Positions 42,558 through 51,060 of a DNA stretch of 64,000 nt are shown piece after piece. Each line of letters opens with the position of its first letter. Position 1 is the first letter of the stretch. The DNA comes from Roseibacillus sp. (GTDB lineage Bacteria > Verrucomicrobiota > Verrucomicrobiia > Verrucomicrobiales > Akkermansiaceae): positions 1 to 64,000 of the forward strand of contig JAPKFB010000017.1 of the NCBI GenBank assembly GCA_028821775.1, given 5' to 3'. The translations under genes and the position numbers were made by a program. The notes under the pieces are model-generated. The model saw only the letters and a list, made by a program, of their open reading frames with translations. It was not told where the DNA came from and did not search any database.

Positions 42558-42872
42558 GTGGGCTCTGCGCCAAGGCTACGAAGGACCGCGAGTCACACCT
42601 TCCATAAAGAGACTCGTCTGCGGGCCCGGAAAGCTCTTCAGGAGCAGGTGCCCAAGGTGGACGGGGTGAGCGACCTGGAATTCTGTCTCCTGGAAGACAA
42701 CCCGCTGGCGGCCATTCTGGAATTCGCGGAGGAGATGGAGGATGGACTGGTGTTACTGGGTTCACACGGACATGGAGTGATCGCCAGCATCCTTCTCGGC
42801 TCGGTGGCCGAAGGAGTGGTGCGCAAAGCGGAGATTCCAGCCCTCATTGTAGCCGCCCCCCACCGCAAGTAG
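42558..42872 (+). pseudogene. C-terminal part of a universal stress protein
   Basis: The 104 residues hold only the second half of the UspA fold: RARKALQEQVPKV, ILEFAEEMEDGLVLLGSHGH, then GVIASILLGSVAEGVVRKAE and IPALIV, including the G-x2-G-x9-G-S nucleotide motif. The first beta strand and helix (usually beginning MxxILVPTDFS) are absent. The leading 15 codons, from GTG 42558, look non-coding. I consider it 5'-truncated, probably dead, though a short protein could still be made. Confidence 0.6.
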
Positions 42873-42919
42873 CGATATTGTCTCTTGCCGGGCTAGGAAA
42901 CTAGCAGTAGTTAATCGTC

Positions 42920-44551
42920 ATCGCTCGACGGTCCTTCAGCCTGACGCTGGCACTTCGGTATCTCAATCCGAAGCGGTCGCACCTCTCGCCCATTACGCTG
43001 ACGTCCCTTCTGGGGGTCGCGGTGGGGGTGATGGTGCTCATCGTGGTGCTTGCGGTGATGGCGGGATTCGAGCGGGAATTGAAGAGCAGGTTGCTTGGCT
43101 TTTCTCCCCACGTGGAGTTGGAATTCAGGCCGGGAGGCGAGGGGACGGCTCCGATCGCAATTCACGACTGGCGGGATATTTCGGAGGAGGTGGAGCAGGT
43201 GGAAGGAGTGGTGGAGGCCTACGCGCAACTCCGTGATTTCACGATCCTCGAAATGTCGAACATGTTCTATCCGGTAGAATACCGAGCGATCGATACGAGC
43301 AATGAGAAGCAGATGGAGGCCTTGGAAAGTCTCATCATGAAGAGCAAATACGGGGGGACAGCCGACCTGGGACTCATTGAGAAAGCGGTGGTGGCGGAGA
43401 CTACAGCCAAACAGTTTGGCATCCGGGTCGGCGACTCCATCCAACTGCACTCGGCCCGCAACCTGCAGAACCTGGCGCAGACGTTTAAAATCACGGAGCG
43501 CGATCTGATTTCGGTGGAATACGCGGAGGTCTTTGCCGGGGTTCGCAAGGACCTGCGCAGCAAGATGTCGGTGGAAGCGACGAAGGAGGGCTTTGATTTC
43601 GAGGATCTCAAGAAGATTCATTCCGGGTTCTGGGAGGTGGCGGAGGAACGCGAGGATTACATCCGGGATTCCGAATTGGAGATCCTGAACACCATCATCG
43701 TGATCCTGGAAAGCGGGGAGGAAAATGCAGGGGGAGATCGTCGGCTCCTCTCGCCGGGATCGGTGGAAACGATTCTCGATCACCTTGATCACCTCGACAA
43801 GATGGACAAGGAGGTGGAAGACGGACGGTTGCTGAGTGGGATGCGCGAGTTTGCCCTGCCCAAGGACTTGGAAGTGATTGGCATTTTCGAATCGTCCAGG
43901 CACATCCTGCATCCCGCGGTCATTATTCCGCTCCCCATCGGACAGGAATTGAAAAACCTTGAGGGCGGAGTGGAGGCCATTGGATTGCGCGTGGAGGATC
44001 CCTATCAGGTGGAGCTCGTGCAGGAACGCATCGCGGCAGCGCTGTCCGCCGAGTGGTCGGTAAGGAGCTGGAAAGACCAGAATAGGGCCTGGGTTGAGCT
44101 TATTGGCAAGGAGCGCAAGATGATGTTCTTTGCGCTCTCCATCATCATGTTGGTGGCGGCCTTCTGCATCGGGTCGGTCATGTTCACGGTAACGATTCAG
44201 AAGAAACAAGAGATCGGCGTCATGATGGCCCTGGGAGCCCTGCCTTCCCAGGTGGTGAGGGTCTTCACCTGCCAGGGCTTTATCATCGGAGTGCTTGGGG
44301 CCGGTCTCGGAATTGCGCTGGGCTTGGTGGTGATCCAATTCCGCGACCAGATTCAGAATGTCCTCAAGGCGCTCAACTTTGACCCCTTCCCGTCGGAATT
44401 CCACGACATTGATCGCATTCCGGCCTACGTGGATCCCAAGGACTTCATTGTCATTGCGGGCGGGGCCATTTTCATGTGCGTGTTGGCCACCCTCGTCCCG
44501 GCCGTCCTGGCCTCCCGCCGGGATCCCGCGCGCTGTCTTCGCAACCTCTAG
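42920..44551 (+). CDS. LolC/E-type lipoprotein-releasing permease
   Basis: Inner-membrane permease of the LolCDE/FtsX type. The reading frame shows the family's N-terminus, RRSFSLTLALRYLNPKRSHL, then SPITLTSLLGVAVGVMVLIV and VLAVMAGFERELKSRLLGFS. The frame has a stop (TAG) at 42908 and no ATG, GTG or TTG before 43022, where GTG would cut off half of the first helix. I place the start at ATC 42920 (it would read MARRSFSL). A large periplasmic domain (about 45-390) and three more helices (about 406-428, 452-475, 510-533) follow. No LolD ATPase is adjacent. RDD protein next, 9 bases downstream. Confidence 0.8.
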   Translation: MARRSFSLTLALRYLNPKRSHLSPITLTSLLGVAVGVMVLIVVLAVMAGFERELKSRLLGFSPHVELEFRPGGEGTAPIAIHDWRDISEEVEQVEGVVEAYAQLRDFTILEMSNMFYPVEYRAIDTSNEKQMEALESLIMKSKYGGTADLGLIEKAVVAETTAKQFGIRVGDSIQLHSARNLQNLAQTFKITERDLISVEYAEVFAGVRKDLRSKMSVEATKEGFDFEDLKKIHSGFWEVAEEREDYIRDSELEILNTIIVILESGEENAGGDRRLLSPGSVETILDHLDHLDKMDKEVEDGRLLSGMREFALPKDLEVIGIFESSRHILHPAVIIPLPIGQELKNLEGGVEAIGLRVEDPYQVELVQERIAAALSAEWSVRSWKDQNRAWVELIGKERKMMFFALSIIMLVAAFCIGSVMFTVTIQKKQEIGVMMALGALPSQVVRVFTCQGFIIGVLGAGLGIALGLVVIQFRDQIQNVLKALNFDPFPSEFHDIDRIPAYVDPKDFIVIAGGAIFMCVLATLVPAVLASRRDPARCLRNL

Positions 44552-44560
44552 GAGACCTCG

Positions 44561-45319
44561 ATGGAAGTTTGGATTGTTGAGGATGGAGAGAAGCGAGGGC
44601 CGTTTCAGACCTTCGAACTGCGGGATCGCATCGAGAAAGAGGAGTTAATGGGCGAGGAGTTGGCCTGGCACAAGGACCAGGATGGCTGGGTGGCGCTCAA
44701 GGAAATGGAGGTCTTCCGGTCGGAGTTCGAGAAGCGGTTGCTTCCGAGCACGACCCCTCCTCCATTACCCACCCAACCTCATGCCTTGGTTCGGTTCTTT
44801 GCGCGCTGGTTCGACGTCACGCTCTATCTCTTGTTGGTTTACACCCTCCTTCGAGTGACCGGGCAGGACATCCTGACCACCTTCCAGGCAGATTCGGTGT
44901 TTTCCTATGTTTGCTTTCTGCCCTTCGTCGTCTTCGAGGCCGCCTGTCTCCATTACTACAAGACAACCCCGGGCAAATTCTTCCTGGGCATTCGGGTGGT
45001 CACGCAAGAAGAAGAAGCGCTTCCATTCCGAGTGGCGTTGTTCCGATCCCTCCGCGTTTACATCGTCGGGATGGGGTTGTTCATGCATATTCTGCCCTTC
45101 GTTTGTCACGCCTTCTGTCTCTGGTACACCCTCAAAAACAAGGAAGCTCCCTGGGACACCCTCTCGGGCATGAAGGTGCGGGTGACCGGGCCGTTCTTGT
45201 TCCCAGTCCTCATCTTTGTGATGCTCTTCATCATCGTCATAATCCTCATGTCCATCGTCCTCCTGCCCACCATGTTCGAGTTGCAGGCGCGGCTGGAAGA
45301 GCAAGATTCCGGCTCTTGA
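44561..45319 (+). CDS. GYF_2/RDD-domain membrane protein
   Basis: 252 residues. The N-terminus MEVWIVEDGEKRGPFQTFEL followed by LAWHKDQDGWVAL is a GYF_2-type domain (peptide-binding in other settings). A short Pro linker (TTPPPLPTQP) leads to an RDD membrane domain: FFARWFDVTLYLLLVYTLLR with the Arg-Asp pair, then YYKTTPGKFFLGIRVVT. Four to five helices. RDD proteins are often ion exchangers or of unknown use. Directly after the permease gene, so probably co-transcribed. Confidence 0.82.
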   Translation: MEVWIVEDGEKRGPFQTFELRDRIEKEELMGEELAWHKDQDGWVALKEMEVFRSEFEKRLLPSTTPPPLPTQPHALVRFFARWFDVTLYLLLVYTLLRVTGQDILTTFQADSVFSYVCFLPFVVFEAACLHYYKTTPGKFFLGIRVVTQEEEALPFRVALFRSLRVYIVGMGLFMHILPFVCHAFCLWYTLKNKEAPWDTLSGMKVRVTGPFLFPVLIFVMLFIIVIILMSIVLLPTMFELQARLEEQDSGS

Positions 45320-45358
45320 TCTTGCCCATTCTCCGCGGACCCGAATACTCACTCTCGC

Positions 45359-45916
45359 ATGCCAGGCACGGTTTACTTCGATCTCGAAACGCAACGCAGC
45401 TTCAACGATGTCGGGGGCGTCGCCAATTTGAGCAAGATGTCGGTCTCGGTCGGGTGTTCCTATTGTACCGAGTCCGGTCAGTACCGCATTTATCCTGAGG
45501 ACGAACTTGAGGATCTCGTGCGACTCTTGACCCAGGCGGAGTTGGTGGTGGGCTACAATCACCTGCACTTCGACTACGGAGTGCTCCAGGGCTACACCGT
45601 CCTCGATCTCGGGTCGCAGACTGCAAATCTCGACCTGATGGTGGATCTCAAGGAGCACATTGGTCGGCGGATCGGTCTCGACAAGGTGGCCTCAGCCACT
45701 CTCGGCACGGGCAAGACCGCAGTGGGGATGGACGCTTTGAAATGGTGGCGTGAGCACAAGATGACGGGCAGCAACGAACCCCTCATGAAGATAGCGGAAT
45801 ACTGTGCCTACGATGTGAAGGTCACCAAGTGTGTGCACGAGTACGGCCAAGAACACGGACATGTGATGTACGACGACGGTTCCGGAAATGAGCAGATTGT
45901 GCCGGTGAAGTGGTGA
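45359..45916 (+). CDS. RNase H-like (YprB-type) predicted exonuclease
   Basis: 185 residues. FDLETQRSFNDVGGV at the start holds the DxE of a DEDD 3'-5' exonuclease; VGYNHLHFDYGVLQGY and YDVKVTKCVHEYG supply the later acidic positions. The sequence resembles the ribonuclease H-like domain that elsewhere is fused to DEAD-box helicases; here it stands alone. It lies 39 bases after the RDD gene. Substrate unknown. Confidence 0.75.
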   Translation: MPGTVYFDLETQRSFNDVGGVANLSKMSVSVGCSYCTESGQYRIYPEDELEDLVRLLTQAELVVGYNHLHFDYGVLQGYTVLDLGSQTANLDLMVDLKEHIGRRIGLDKVASATLGTGKTAVGMDALKWWREHKMTGSNEPLMKIAEYCAYDVKVTKCVHEYGQEHGHVMYDDGSGNEQIVPVKW

Positions 45917-46042
45917 GAGATATTTAGGAAAGCTTAGAATCCGCCCGGGGTTCGGGGGCTCACCAATCGAATTTGGAGAGACGGAGAGAGCGATGCGGTG
46001 GGGAGGGCCGAGGAAGTCTGGATTCTGTTCACAGGGATCACA

Positions 46043-46438
46043 TCATCGCCGATAGGTAGAGCGTCGCTTGACGACTTGCCCCCCTTTTGGGCGTTCCTTG
46101 ACGACGCACTTGGTGGATTCGTTGCAGTAGGGGCAGGTGAAGGTATTGGTGAAAATGATATTGCAAGCAACCCGGAGACGATGGCTCCCAAAGGTGCGCT
46201 TGGCGCGGCGGTTGCGCTGAGCGCTCGAGCCGCCGAGGACGGGACCGCGGCACAGAGGACAGTAGGAGGAGGATGCGTAGACCCGGTAGAGGATGAAGAG
46301 GAAGATAGTCACTCCGAAGCTGGAAAGCGCTTCCAGAGAGAAGGTGTTTCCAGCCGTGTAAATCGCGGATGAAAGCAGCGCGATGGTGGCGATCAGGGAG
46401 AGGGAAAGAAGGACAAGGACGAGGGAGCCGAGCTTCAT
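46043..46438 (-). CDS. Small membrane protein with two CxxC pairs
   Basis: 131 residues from the ATG at 46438. Two hydrophobic helices (MKLGSLVLVLLSLSLIATIA and SFGVTIFLFILYRVYA) precede a cytoplasmic zinc-ribbon-like part with SSYCPLCRGPVLGG and TFTCPYCNESTKCV, joined by a basic loop (AQRNRRAKRTFGSHRLRVAC). Four cysteines in two CxxC knuckles suggest one zinc ion. No known family. It stands alone. Confidence 0.6.
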   Translation of the reverse strand: MKLGSLVLVLLSLSLIATIALLSSAIYTAGNTFSLEALSSFGVTIFLFILYRVYASSSYCPLCRGPVLGGSSAQRNRRAKRTFGSHRLRVACNIIFTNTFTCPYCNESTKCVVKERPKGGQVVKRRSTYRR

Positions 46439-46591
46439 CGCTCGGGCTGATCTGAGTGATCGGGGTTGATGCATCTGAAGGGCTCGGGAGGGGAGCGTTT
46501 TTTGACGAACGGGGAGAGAATCCCATTCGGACGGATGCATTTAACATCTCGAGGATGCTAAAGCGGGCCCGTAGTTATGAGGGGGGCAGGT

Positions 46592-46675
46592 TCTATTGTG
46601 ACTGACGCAGGAACCTTGCAGACGGTGCAAAAAAATGCACCGCCATGGGGGCTGACTGGGTCACATCTTTAGCGA
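46592..46675. other. Stem-loop region upstream of the CxxC membrane protein gene
   Basis: A perfect 7-bp stem CGGTGCA (46623-46629) and TGCACCG (46636-46642) closes over an A6 loop. Outer arms TGTGAC and GTCACA flank it on both sides. It lies between two minus-strand genes and could be a leader structure or a terminator of the upstream microprotein gene. Confidence 0.4.
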
Positions 46676-46712
46676 CAAGGCCATGTCGCAGAGACCCAAT
46701 GAGAGTAATTCC

Positions 46713-46820
46713 TTAGACCACGCCCATCATGCCCAGGATCTGGAAGACGACGAAGAGGAAGAAGACGAAGATTGCCCAGATGAAGTACTTTGCGGAGGTT
46801 TCGATTGATTTGCGTGTCAT
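46713..46820 (-). CDS. 35-residue membrane microprotein
   Basis: The frame encodes MTRKSIETSAKYFIWAIFVF followed by FLFVVFQILGMMGVV and TAA. A short basic N-terminus and one strongly hydrophobic helix. It is too short for ordinary gene finders, but it is the only coherent reading of this stretch; the other frames give Arg/Leu noise. No Shine-Dalgarno motif, as usual here. Function unknown. Confidence 0.5.
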   Translation of the reverse strand: MTRKSIETSAKYFIWAIFVFFLFVVFQILGMMGVV

Positions 46821-46934
46821 GGCAGCGGCGGGCGGTTGATAGCCAGAGCGCGACCACTTGGCAATTCATTTTCCCAGCCTGTTTTGGAACAATGAGTTGA
46901 GCATTTCAGGGAATCAGGTAATCATACCCTCCGG

Positions 46935-48536
46935 ATGCCGTACCGGATCGACGACCGTCTGGAGTTAGCGCTGCGTGCGTCTAACGAGGGGATCTGGGAC
47001 TGGAATATCGGGAGTGATGAGATCCATTATTCGGGTCGAATCCTGCGTTTTCTTGGACGTCGGCGCGACGAGATGCCTCATCTCTTTCGCGATACCGATC
47101 TGATCCATCAGGATGATCGCGATGAATTCGTGAGGCGGCTGGAGGAGGTATTGCAGCCCGGAGCGGACGATCTATTTGCCATCGAGCCCCGCCTGCAGGT
47201 GACGAAGCGCGGTGGGGAGTGGCATTGGTTTCGGATTCGGGGAGTGGTGGTGCGGGACGAGGAGGGTCAGGCCATCCGGATGGCGGGCTCCATGATTGAC
47301 ATCACCCGGAGAAAGACGGTGGAGCAGGAACTCCTGGAGGAGCGTCATCTCATGCGGCTCTTGATCGATAACGTGCCGCTGAACATCTATTTTAAGGACA
47401 GCAAGTCGCATTTCACCTTGGTCAACAAGTCGATGGCGACTTGGAACGGTTTTGGGGACCCAAATGAGGTAGTTGGCAAAACAGATCACGATCTCTTTCG
47501 AGAAGATCACGCGGATCAGGCCCTGAAGGACGAGCAGCAGATTCTGGAAACGGGCAACCCGATCTTTGGCTATGTCGAGAAGGAGACCCAGCCGGGCGGA
47601 GATGAGGCTTGGGTGCTCACCACCAAGATGCCCCTGGAGGATCGGGGGGGCGAGATCATCGGAACATTCGGAGTGTCCAGCGATGTGACGGAACTGGTGC
47701 GCACGCAGCAATCATTGGCCGAAACGGCAGCCGCGCTGCAGCAGAGAAACGACGAGATTGAAGAAGAGCTGAGCTTGGCGCGCGAGGTCCAGCAGGCCTT
47801 GTTGCCGCACGATTATCCGATCATCCCGCAGGACGGGCAGAATGGCGGCCGGCTTTCGTTTGCGCATCGCTACATTCCGATTTCCGGGCTGGCGGGGGAC
47901 TTCTTCGAGGTCTTTCCGATTGGGCCCAATGCGGCCGGACTCTTCATCTGTGATGTGATGGGGCACGGAGTGCGCTCTGCGATCATCGTGTCGATGTTGC
48001 GGGGGCTTACGGAGCGCCTGCATCAGTCCGCGGAGGATCCTGGCGAGTTTTTGAGTCAGCTTAATGGCGGGCTGGCGGCGATCCTGCAGAAGGCGGACAT
48101 GACGATGTTTGCGACCGCCTTCATGGTGGTGGTGGATTTGGAGAAGGACGAGTTGCGCTATGCCAGTGCGGGGCATCCGGCTGCCATTATTCGCGGTGTG
48201 GAAGGTGCGAGCTTACTGCCCTTGGGCGGGCGGGGCCCCGGGCCAGCACTTGGGCTGTTCCCGGAGGGGACCTACGAGACGCGCAGCATGAAAATGACTG
48301 GGATCCAGCAACTCCTGCTCTTTACCGATGGAATCATCGAAGTGGAGAACCGGGAAGGGGAAGCGTTTTTACAAAACAGGCTTGTGCAAGTGGTCTCCGA
48401 AGAACAGTGCGAAGGGGTAGAGGCGCTCCTCGATCGCGTCCTTGCACGGGTGCTTTCCTTTGCCCAGAGCCAGCGCTTTGACGACGACGTGTGCCTCCTC
48501 GGGATGGAGATCGGGGAATTGAGCTTAGAGAGGTGA
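46935..48536 (+). CDS. PAS-PAS-PP2C (RsbU/SpoIIE-type) serine phosphatase
   Basis: A cytoplasmic signalling protein of 533 residues. Two PAS domains (about 8-128, RASNEGIWDWNIGSDEIHYS; about 140-262, NVPLNIYFKDSKSHFTLVNK), each closed by a PAC-like segment (MAGSMIDITRRK and TFGVSSDVTEL). A short coiled coil with LAREVQQALLP leads to the PP2C-like domain (about 300-525): GLAGDFFEVFPIG, FICDVMGHGVRSAI, LLFTDGIIEVEN and FDDDVCLLGMEIG give the metal-binding Asp residues. Such enzymes dephosphorylate anti-anti-sigma factors; no such partner is adjacent. Confidence 0.93.
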   Translation: MPYRIDDRLELALRASNEGIWDWNIGSDEIHYSGRILRFLGRRRDEMPHLFRDTDLIHQDDRDEFVRRLEEVLQPGADDLFAIEPRLQVTKRGGEWHWFRIRGVVVRDEEGQAIRMAGSMIDITRRKTVEQELLEERHLMRLLIDNVPLNIYFKDSKSHFTLVNKSMATWNGFGDPNEVVGKTDHDLFREDHADQALKDEQQILETGNPIFGYVEKETQPGGDEAWVLTTKMPLEDRGGEIIGTFGVSSDVTELVRTQQSLAETAAALQQRNDEIEEELSLAREVQQALLPHDYPIIPQDGQNGGRLSFAHRYIPISGLAGDFFEVFPIGPNAAGLFICDVMGHGVRSAIIVSMLRGLTERLHQSAEDPGEFLSQLNGGLAAILQKADMTMFATAFMVVVDLEKDELRYASAGHPAAIIRGVEGASLLPLGGRGPGPALGLFPEGTYETRSMKMTGIQQLLLFTDGIIEVENREGEAFLQNRLVQVVSEEQCEGVEALLDRVLARVLSFAQSQRFDDDVCLLGMEIGELSLER

Positions 48537-48554
48537 GAGGCCTTGGGCCTGAGG

Positions 48555-49637
48555 CTACTGCCAGCCTGGCATGAACGTCCAGTGGGACCCGGCAAGACCA
48601 ATTCCAAGAACATTTGCCCTGCGGCTGAGCATGATGTGGCGGTGGCCGTCGGAGTAAAACCATCCCCTGTAGGCGGCGGCGGCATTTCCGTAACCGGCGG
48701 CGATGCACTCGCCCACTGCAGCACCGCGAAAGCTCGCTCGGCGGGCGCGGTCCGTGAAACTCTTCTTTCCTGGAACTGGGGAGGTGTGTGAGAAAAAGCT
48801 GAGGGTCTTCATATCCTGCGAGTGGCCGGTGGCGGCTTCGCTGAGTTTTGACTCCAAGCGGAGAGGGCTCAGCCCCATCACGACTCGTTCATAGCTGATG
48901 ATATGAGCGAAGTTCTTTTGGGGCCCGCTGGCCCAACTGGATTCTTCATTGTGTTGATTGGCGGAAGCCAGACTGGCCACTTCGGCGCGCACCTGGCCCA
49001 GCACTTTGGCGGCCTTCATGTAGCTGTCCCCATCGAAGCTCTCCTTCAAGGCGGCTTGTTTGCGCTCTTCGGCACTGAGCTCTTCGGCCTCCTCCTTGGT
49101 TTGTCCTTCAAAACGTGCGAGCTGATCGTGGATCTCGACAAGGGCATCGATGACGTCCTTGATCTGCTTGTCCAAGTTGGTGGTATCTGCCACCGCGAGA
49201 TTGGCGGCCTTCTTGTAGAGGACCTCAAGCCTCTCGAATTCGAGGCGCAGTTTGTCGATTTCGGATCTCTCCTTCTTCCAGTCCTTCATCATGAGCGGCA
49301 TGATGCGGATGCGTTCCGTTTTGAGGTCATCCGTGATGGAGACCAGTTCGTGGTAGGGATTTCCTCCCTGATTTCGGCTGCTGAGCGCATCGGCGAGGCG
49401 CCGTTCGTGGTATTGGAGAGCTTTGCGGAGAGCCTTGCGGAAAGAGGGCATGGCCTCCTTGCCGAGCAGATGGACGCTCCGATAGGCGGCTTGCCGGCGC
49501 TTCGATTCGTTTGATTGCATCCACTGCAGAGCCTTGAGGACGACCTGCTTGGAGGGGGGGCGAGGGGCTTCAGTTTCCTCGGCAATGAGGGGTGCCGGGA
49601 GGATCAGGGCCAGCAAAAAGGGGATTCGGAGGTCCAT
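48555..49637 (-). CDS. Secreted CAP-superfamily protein
   Basis: The start at 49637 gives a signal peptide (MDLRIPFLLALILPAPLIA). A helical N-terminal part of about 210 residues is followed by a CAP (SCP/PR1-like) domain: ERVVMGLSPLRLESKLSEAA, TGHSQDMKTLSFFSHTSPVP, GECIAAGYGNAAAAYRGWFY, SDGHRHIMLSRRANVLGIGL. The two His and two acidic cavity residues of CAP proteins are present. 360 residues, function unknown. Convergent with the phosphatase gene. Confidence 0.85.
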   Translation of the reverse strand: MDLRIPFLLALILPAPLIAEETEAPRPPSKQVVLKALQWMQSNESKRRQAAYRSVHLLGKEAMPSFRKALRKALQYHERRLADALSSRNQGGNPYHELVSITDDLKTERIRIMPLMMKDWKKERSEIDKLRLEFERLEVLYKKAANLAVADTTNLDKQIKDVIDALVEIHDQLARFEGQTKEEAEELSAEERKQAALKESFDGDSYMKAAKVLGQVRAEVASLASANQHNEESSWASGPQKNFAHIISYERVVMGLSPLRLESKLSEAATGHSQDMKTLSFFSHTSPVPGKKSFTDRARRASFRGAAVGECIAAGYGNAAAAYRGWFYSDGHRHIMLSRRANVLGIGLAGSHWTFMPGWQ

Positions 49638-49735
49638 TTCAGGGAGGTGGTAACTCAGCATGCTTCAAAAAACTTAGTTGTGCACGCGGATTTTCGCTTC
49701 TTGACTGAAGGTCTGTCGCCCGTTTCGTTCGCGCC

Positions 49736-50083
49736 ATGTTGCGGCAGGTGCTGATTTCCAAACTCCATCGAGCGATGATTTCCGAGGCTTCGGTGGAATA
49801 CGAGGGTAGTATCGAGATCCCTGCGGATCTCGTTGAAGAGGCGCGGTTCTGGTCCGGCGAGAAAGTCCTCGTGGCTTCCATCACCACCGGTGCGCGGCTG
49901 GAGACCTATGTTCAAGTGGGAGAAGCGGGCACCGGAAAAATCATCATCAATGGTGGTGCGGCCCATCGGATTGGGAAAGGGGAGCGGGTGACCATCATGG
50001 CCTTTGGTGTCACCGAAGAACCCGTGGAGGCCCGCAAGTTGGTCCTCGACGAGAATAACGTGGTATTGCGCGCGCGCGGCTAG
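49736..50083 (+). CDS. panD: Aspartate 1-decarboxylase
   Basis: Makes beta-alanine for pantothenate and CoA. A pyruvoyl enzyme: the chain cuts itself between Gly24 and Ser25 (VEYEGSIEIP), and the new Ser becomes the pyruvoyl group. Lys9 and His11 in LISKLHRAM, and GARLETYV, NGGAAHRIGKGERVTIMAFG and LDENN are all typical. 115 residues. Divergent from the CAP protein gene. No panB or panC nearby. Confidence 0.96.
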   Translation: MLRQVLISKLHRAMISEASVEYEGSIEIPADLVEEARFWSGEKVLVASITTGARLETYVQVGEAGTGKIIINGGAAHRIGKGERVTIMAFGVTEEPVEARKLVLDENNVVLRARG

Positions 50084-50139
50084 TCCTCTTTCTCCGAGGG
50101 GGGCTCGAGGTTCTCCGGGGAGTCGTCCGCAGGGGGCTT

Positions 50140-51060
50140 TTATTCGGACGCGTTCTCCGGATCCGGTTCGCTCTCTGAGTCGGAGTCAGGGGCTGATCCA
50201 GGTTCGATTCCGGATTCGTCTTTCGGGAGCTTGTGGCCCTCCAGAGGCACATCGCGTTCCTTGATCCGGACCACCACCGTGGCCTCCACCGGAAGGTCGT
50301 TGGAGGGCACGACCCAGTGAACCAGTTCGGAACGCTCGCGCACGCGGACGCGGAGCTCTCCGTAGTAGATCACCTCCTCCTTCACGATCCCGACTTTCTC
50401 GGCGAACCACATCGTGCGTTTCAAAGCGGAGGTGTCCTGCTCGCTGATAATCTGGATGCGAAAGGTATCGAAGGTTCCCGCCGGGACGGTGACCTGGCAC
50501 CGCTCGATCACGCGGAAGAGAAAAGATCGACCAGGCTCGCGACCCACGCTTTCCCAAGTTTGGCCCGGTCGCATGTTGGGAGTGGCAAGCGCGACGCCGG
50601 GGGTCAAGAGCTTCGCTTCGCTCGCGGGAGTGCCTGCCGGAATCCATCCGCGACTGATCACGCCCTCCCCTCCAAGGCCGTAGAGCTCTTCGCCTCGAAG
50701 CTCTCCGTTCTCGGAGATTTGCATTGTGGTGAGCATCTTTTCCGCCTGCAGGATGTGCTTCCGTCCCGTGCAGGTTCGCACCCGCTCGAAGGTGATGAGG
50801 TGTCCAGACTCGGTGCGTTCAGGAGGGGGGTCGGCGTCGTCATCTGAGAGCTGAAGCTCGATGGGAATCTCCTTCTGAACTTTGTATTTCCAGACCTCCC
50901 CCTTGCGCGGCGAAAAGAAGACTCTCCCGTTTTCCTCCGACACAGCAGGGTCTTCGACGCTCAGCGCATTCTCACCCGGTTCCCCTCCGCATCCCGACAG
51001 GAGGGCACAGACCCAAGCGAGACCCAGAGCCGACCCCCTGACTTTGCGCGAAATACTCAT
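50140..51060 (-). CDS. Predicted lipoprotein, last gene of the TPM operon
   Basis: The start at 51060 gives a lipoprotein signal: MSISRKVRGSALGLAWVCAL then LSGCGG, with the lipobox Cys near residue 26. The body (306 residues in all) is beta-rich with RVFFSPRKGEVWKYKVQKEI, RPGQTWESVGREPGRSFLFR and VTVPAGTFDTFRI, a pattern seen in periplasmic proteins with a DUF3108-like look. It ends in an acidic tail (DSDSESEPDPENASE). Its ATG overlaps the stop of the preceding TPM gene as ATGA. Function unknown. Confidence 0.75.
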   Translation of the reverse strand: MSISRKVRGSALGLAWVCALLSGCGGEPGENALSVEDPAVSEENGRVFFSPRKGEVWKYKVQKEIPIELQLSDDDADPPPERTESGHLITFERVRTCTGRKHILQAEKMLTTMQISENGELRGEELYGLGGEGVISRGWIPAGTPASEAKLLTPGVALATPNMRPGQTWESVGREPGRSFLFRVIERCQVTVPAGTFDTFRIQIISEQDTSALKRTMWFAEKVGIVKEEVIYYGELRVRVRERSELVHWVVPSNDLPVEATVVVRIKERDVPLEGHKLPKDESGIEPGSAPDSDSESEPDPENASE

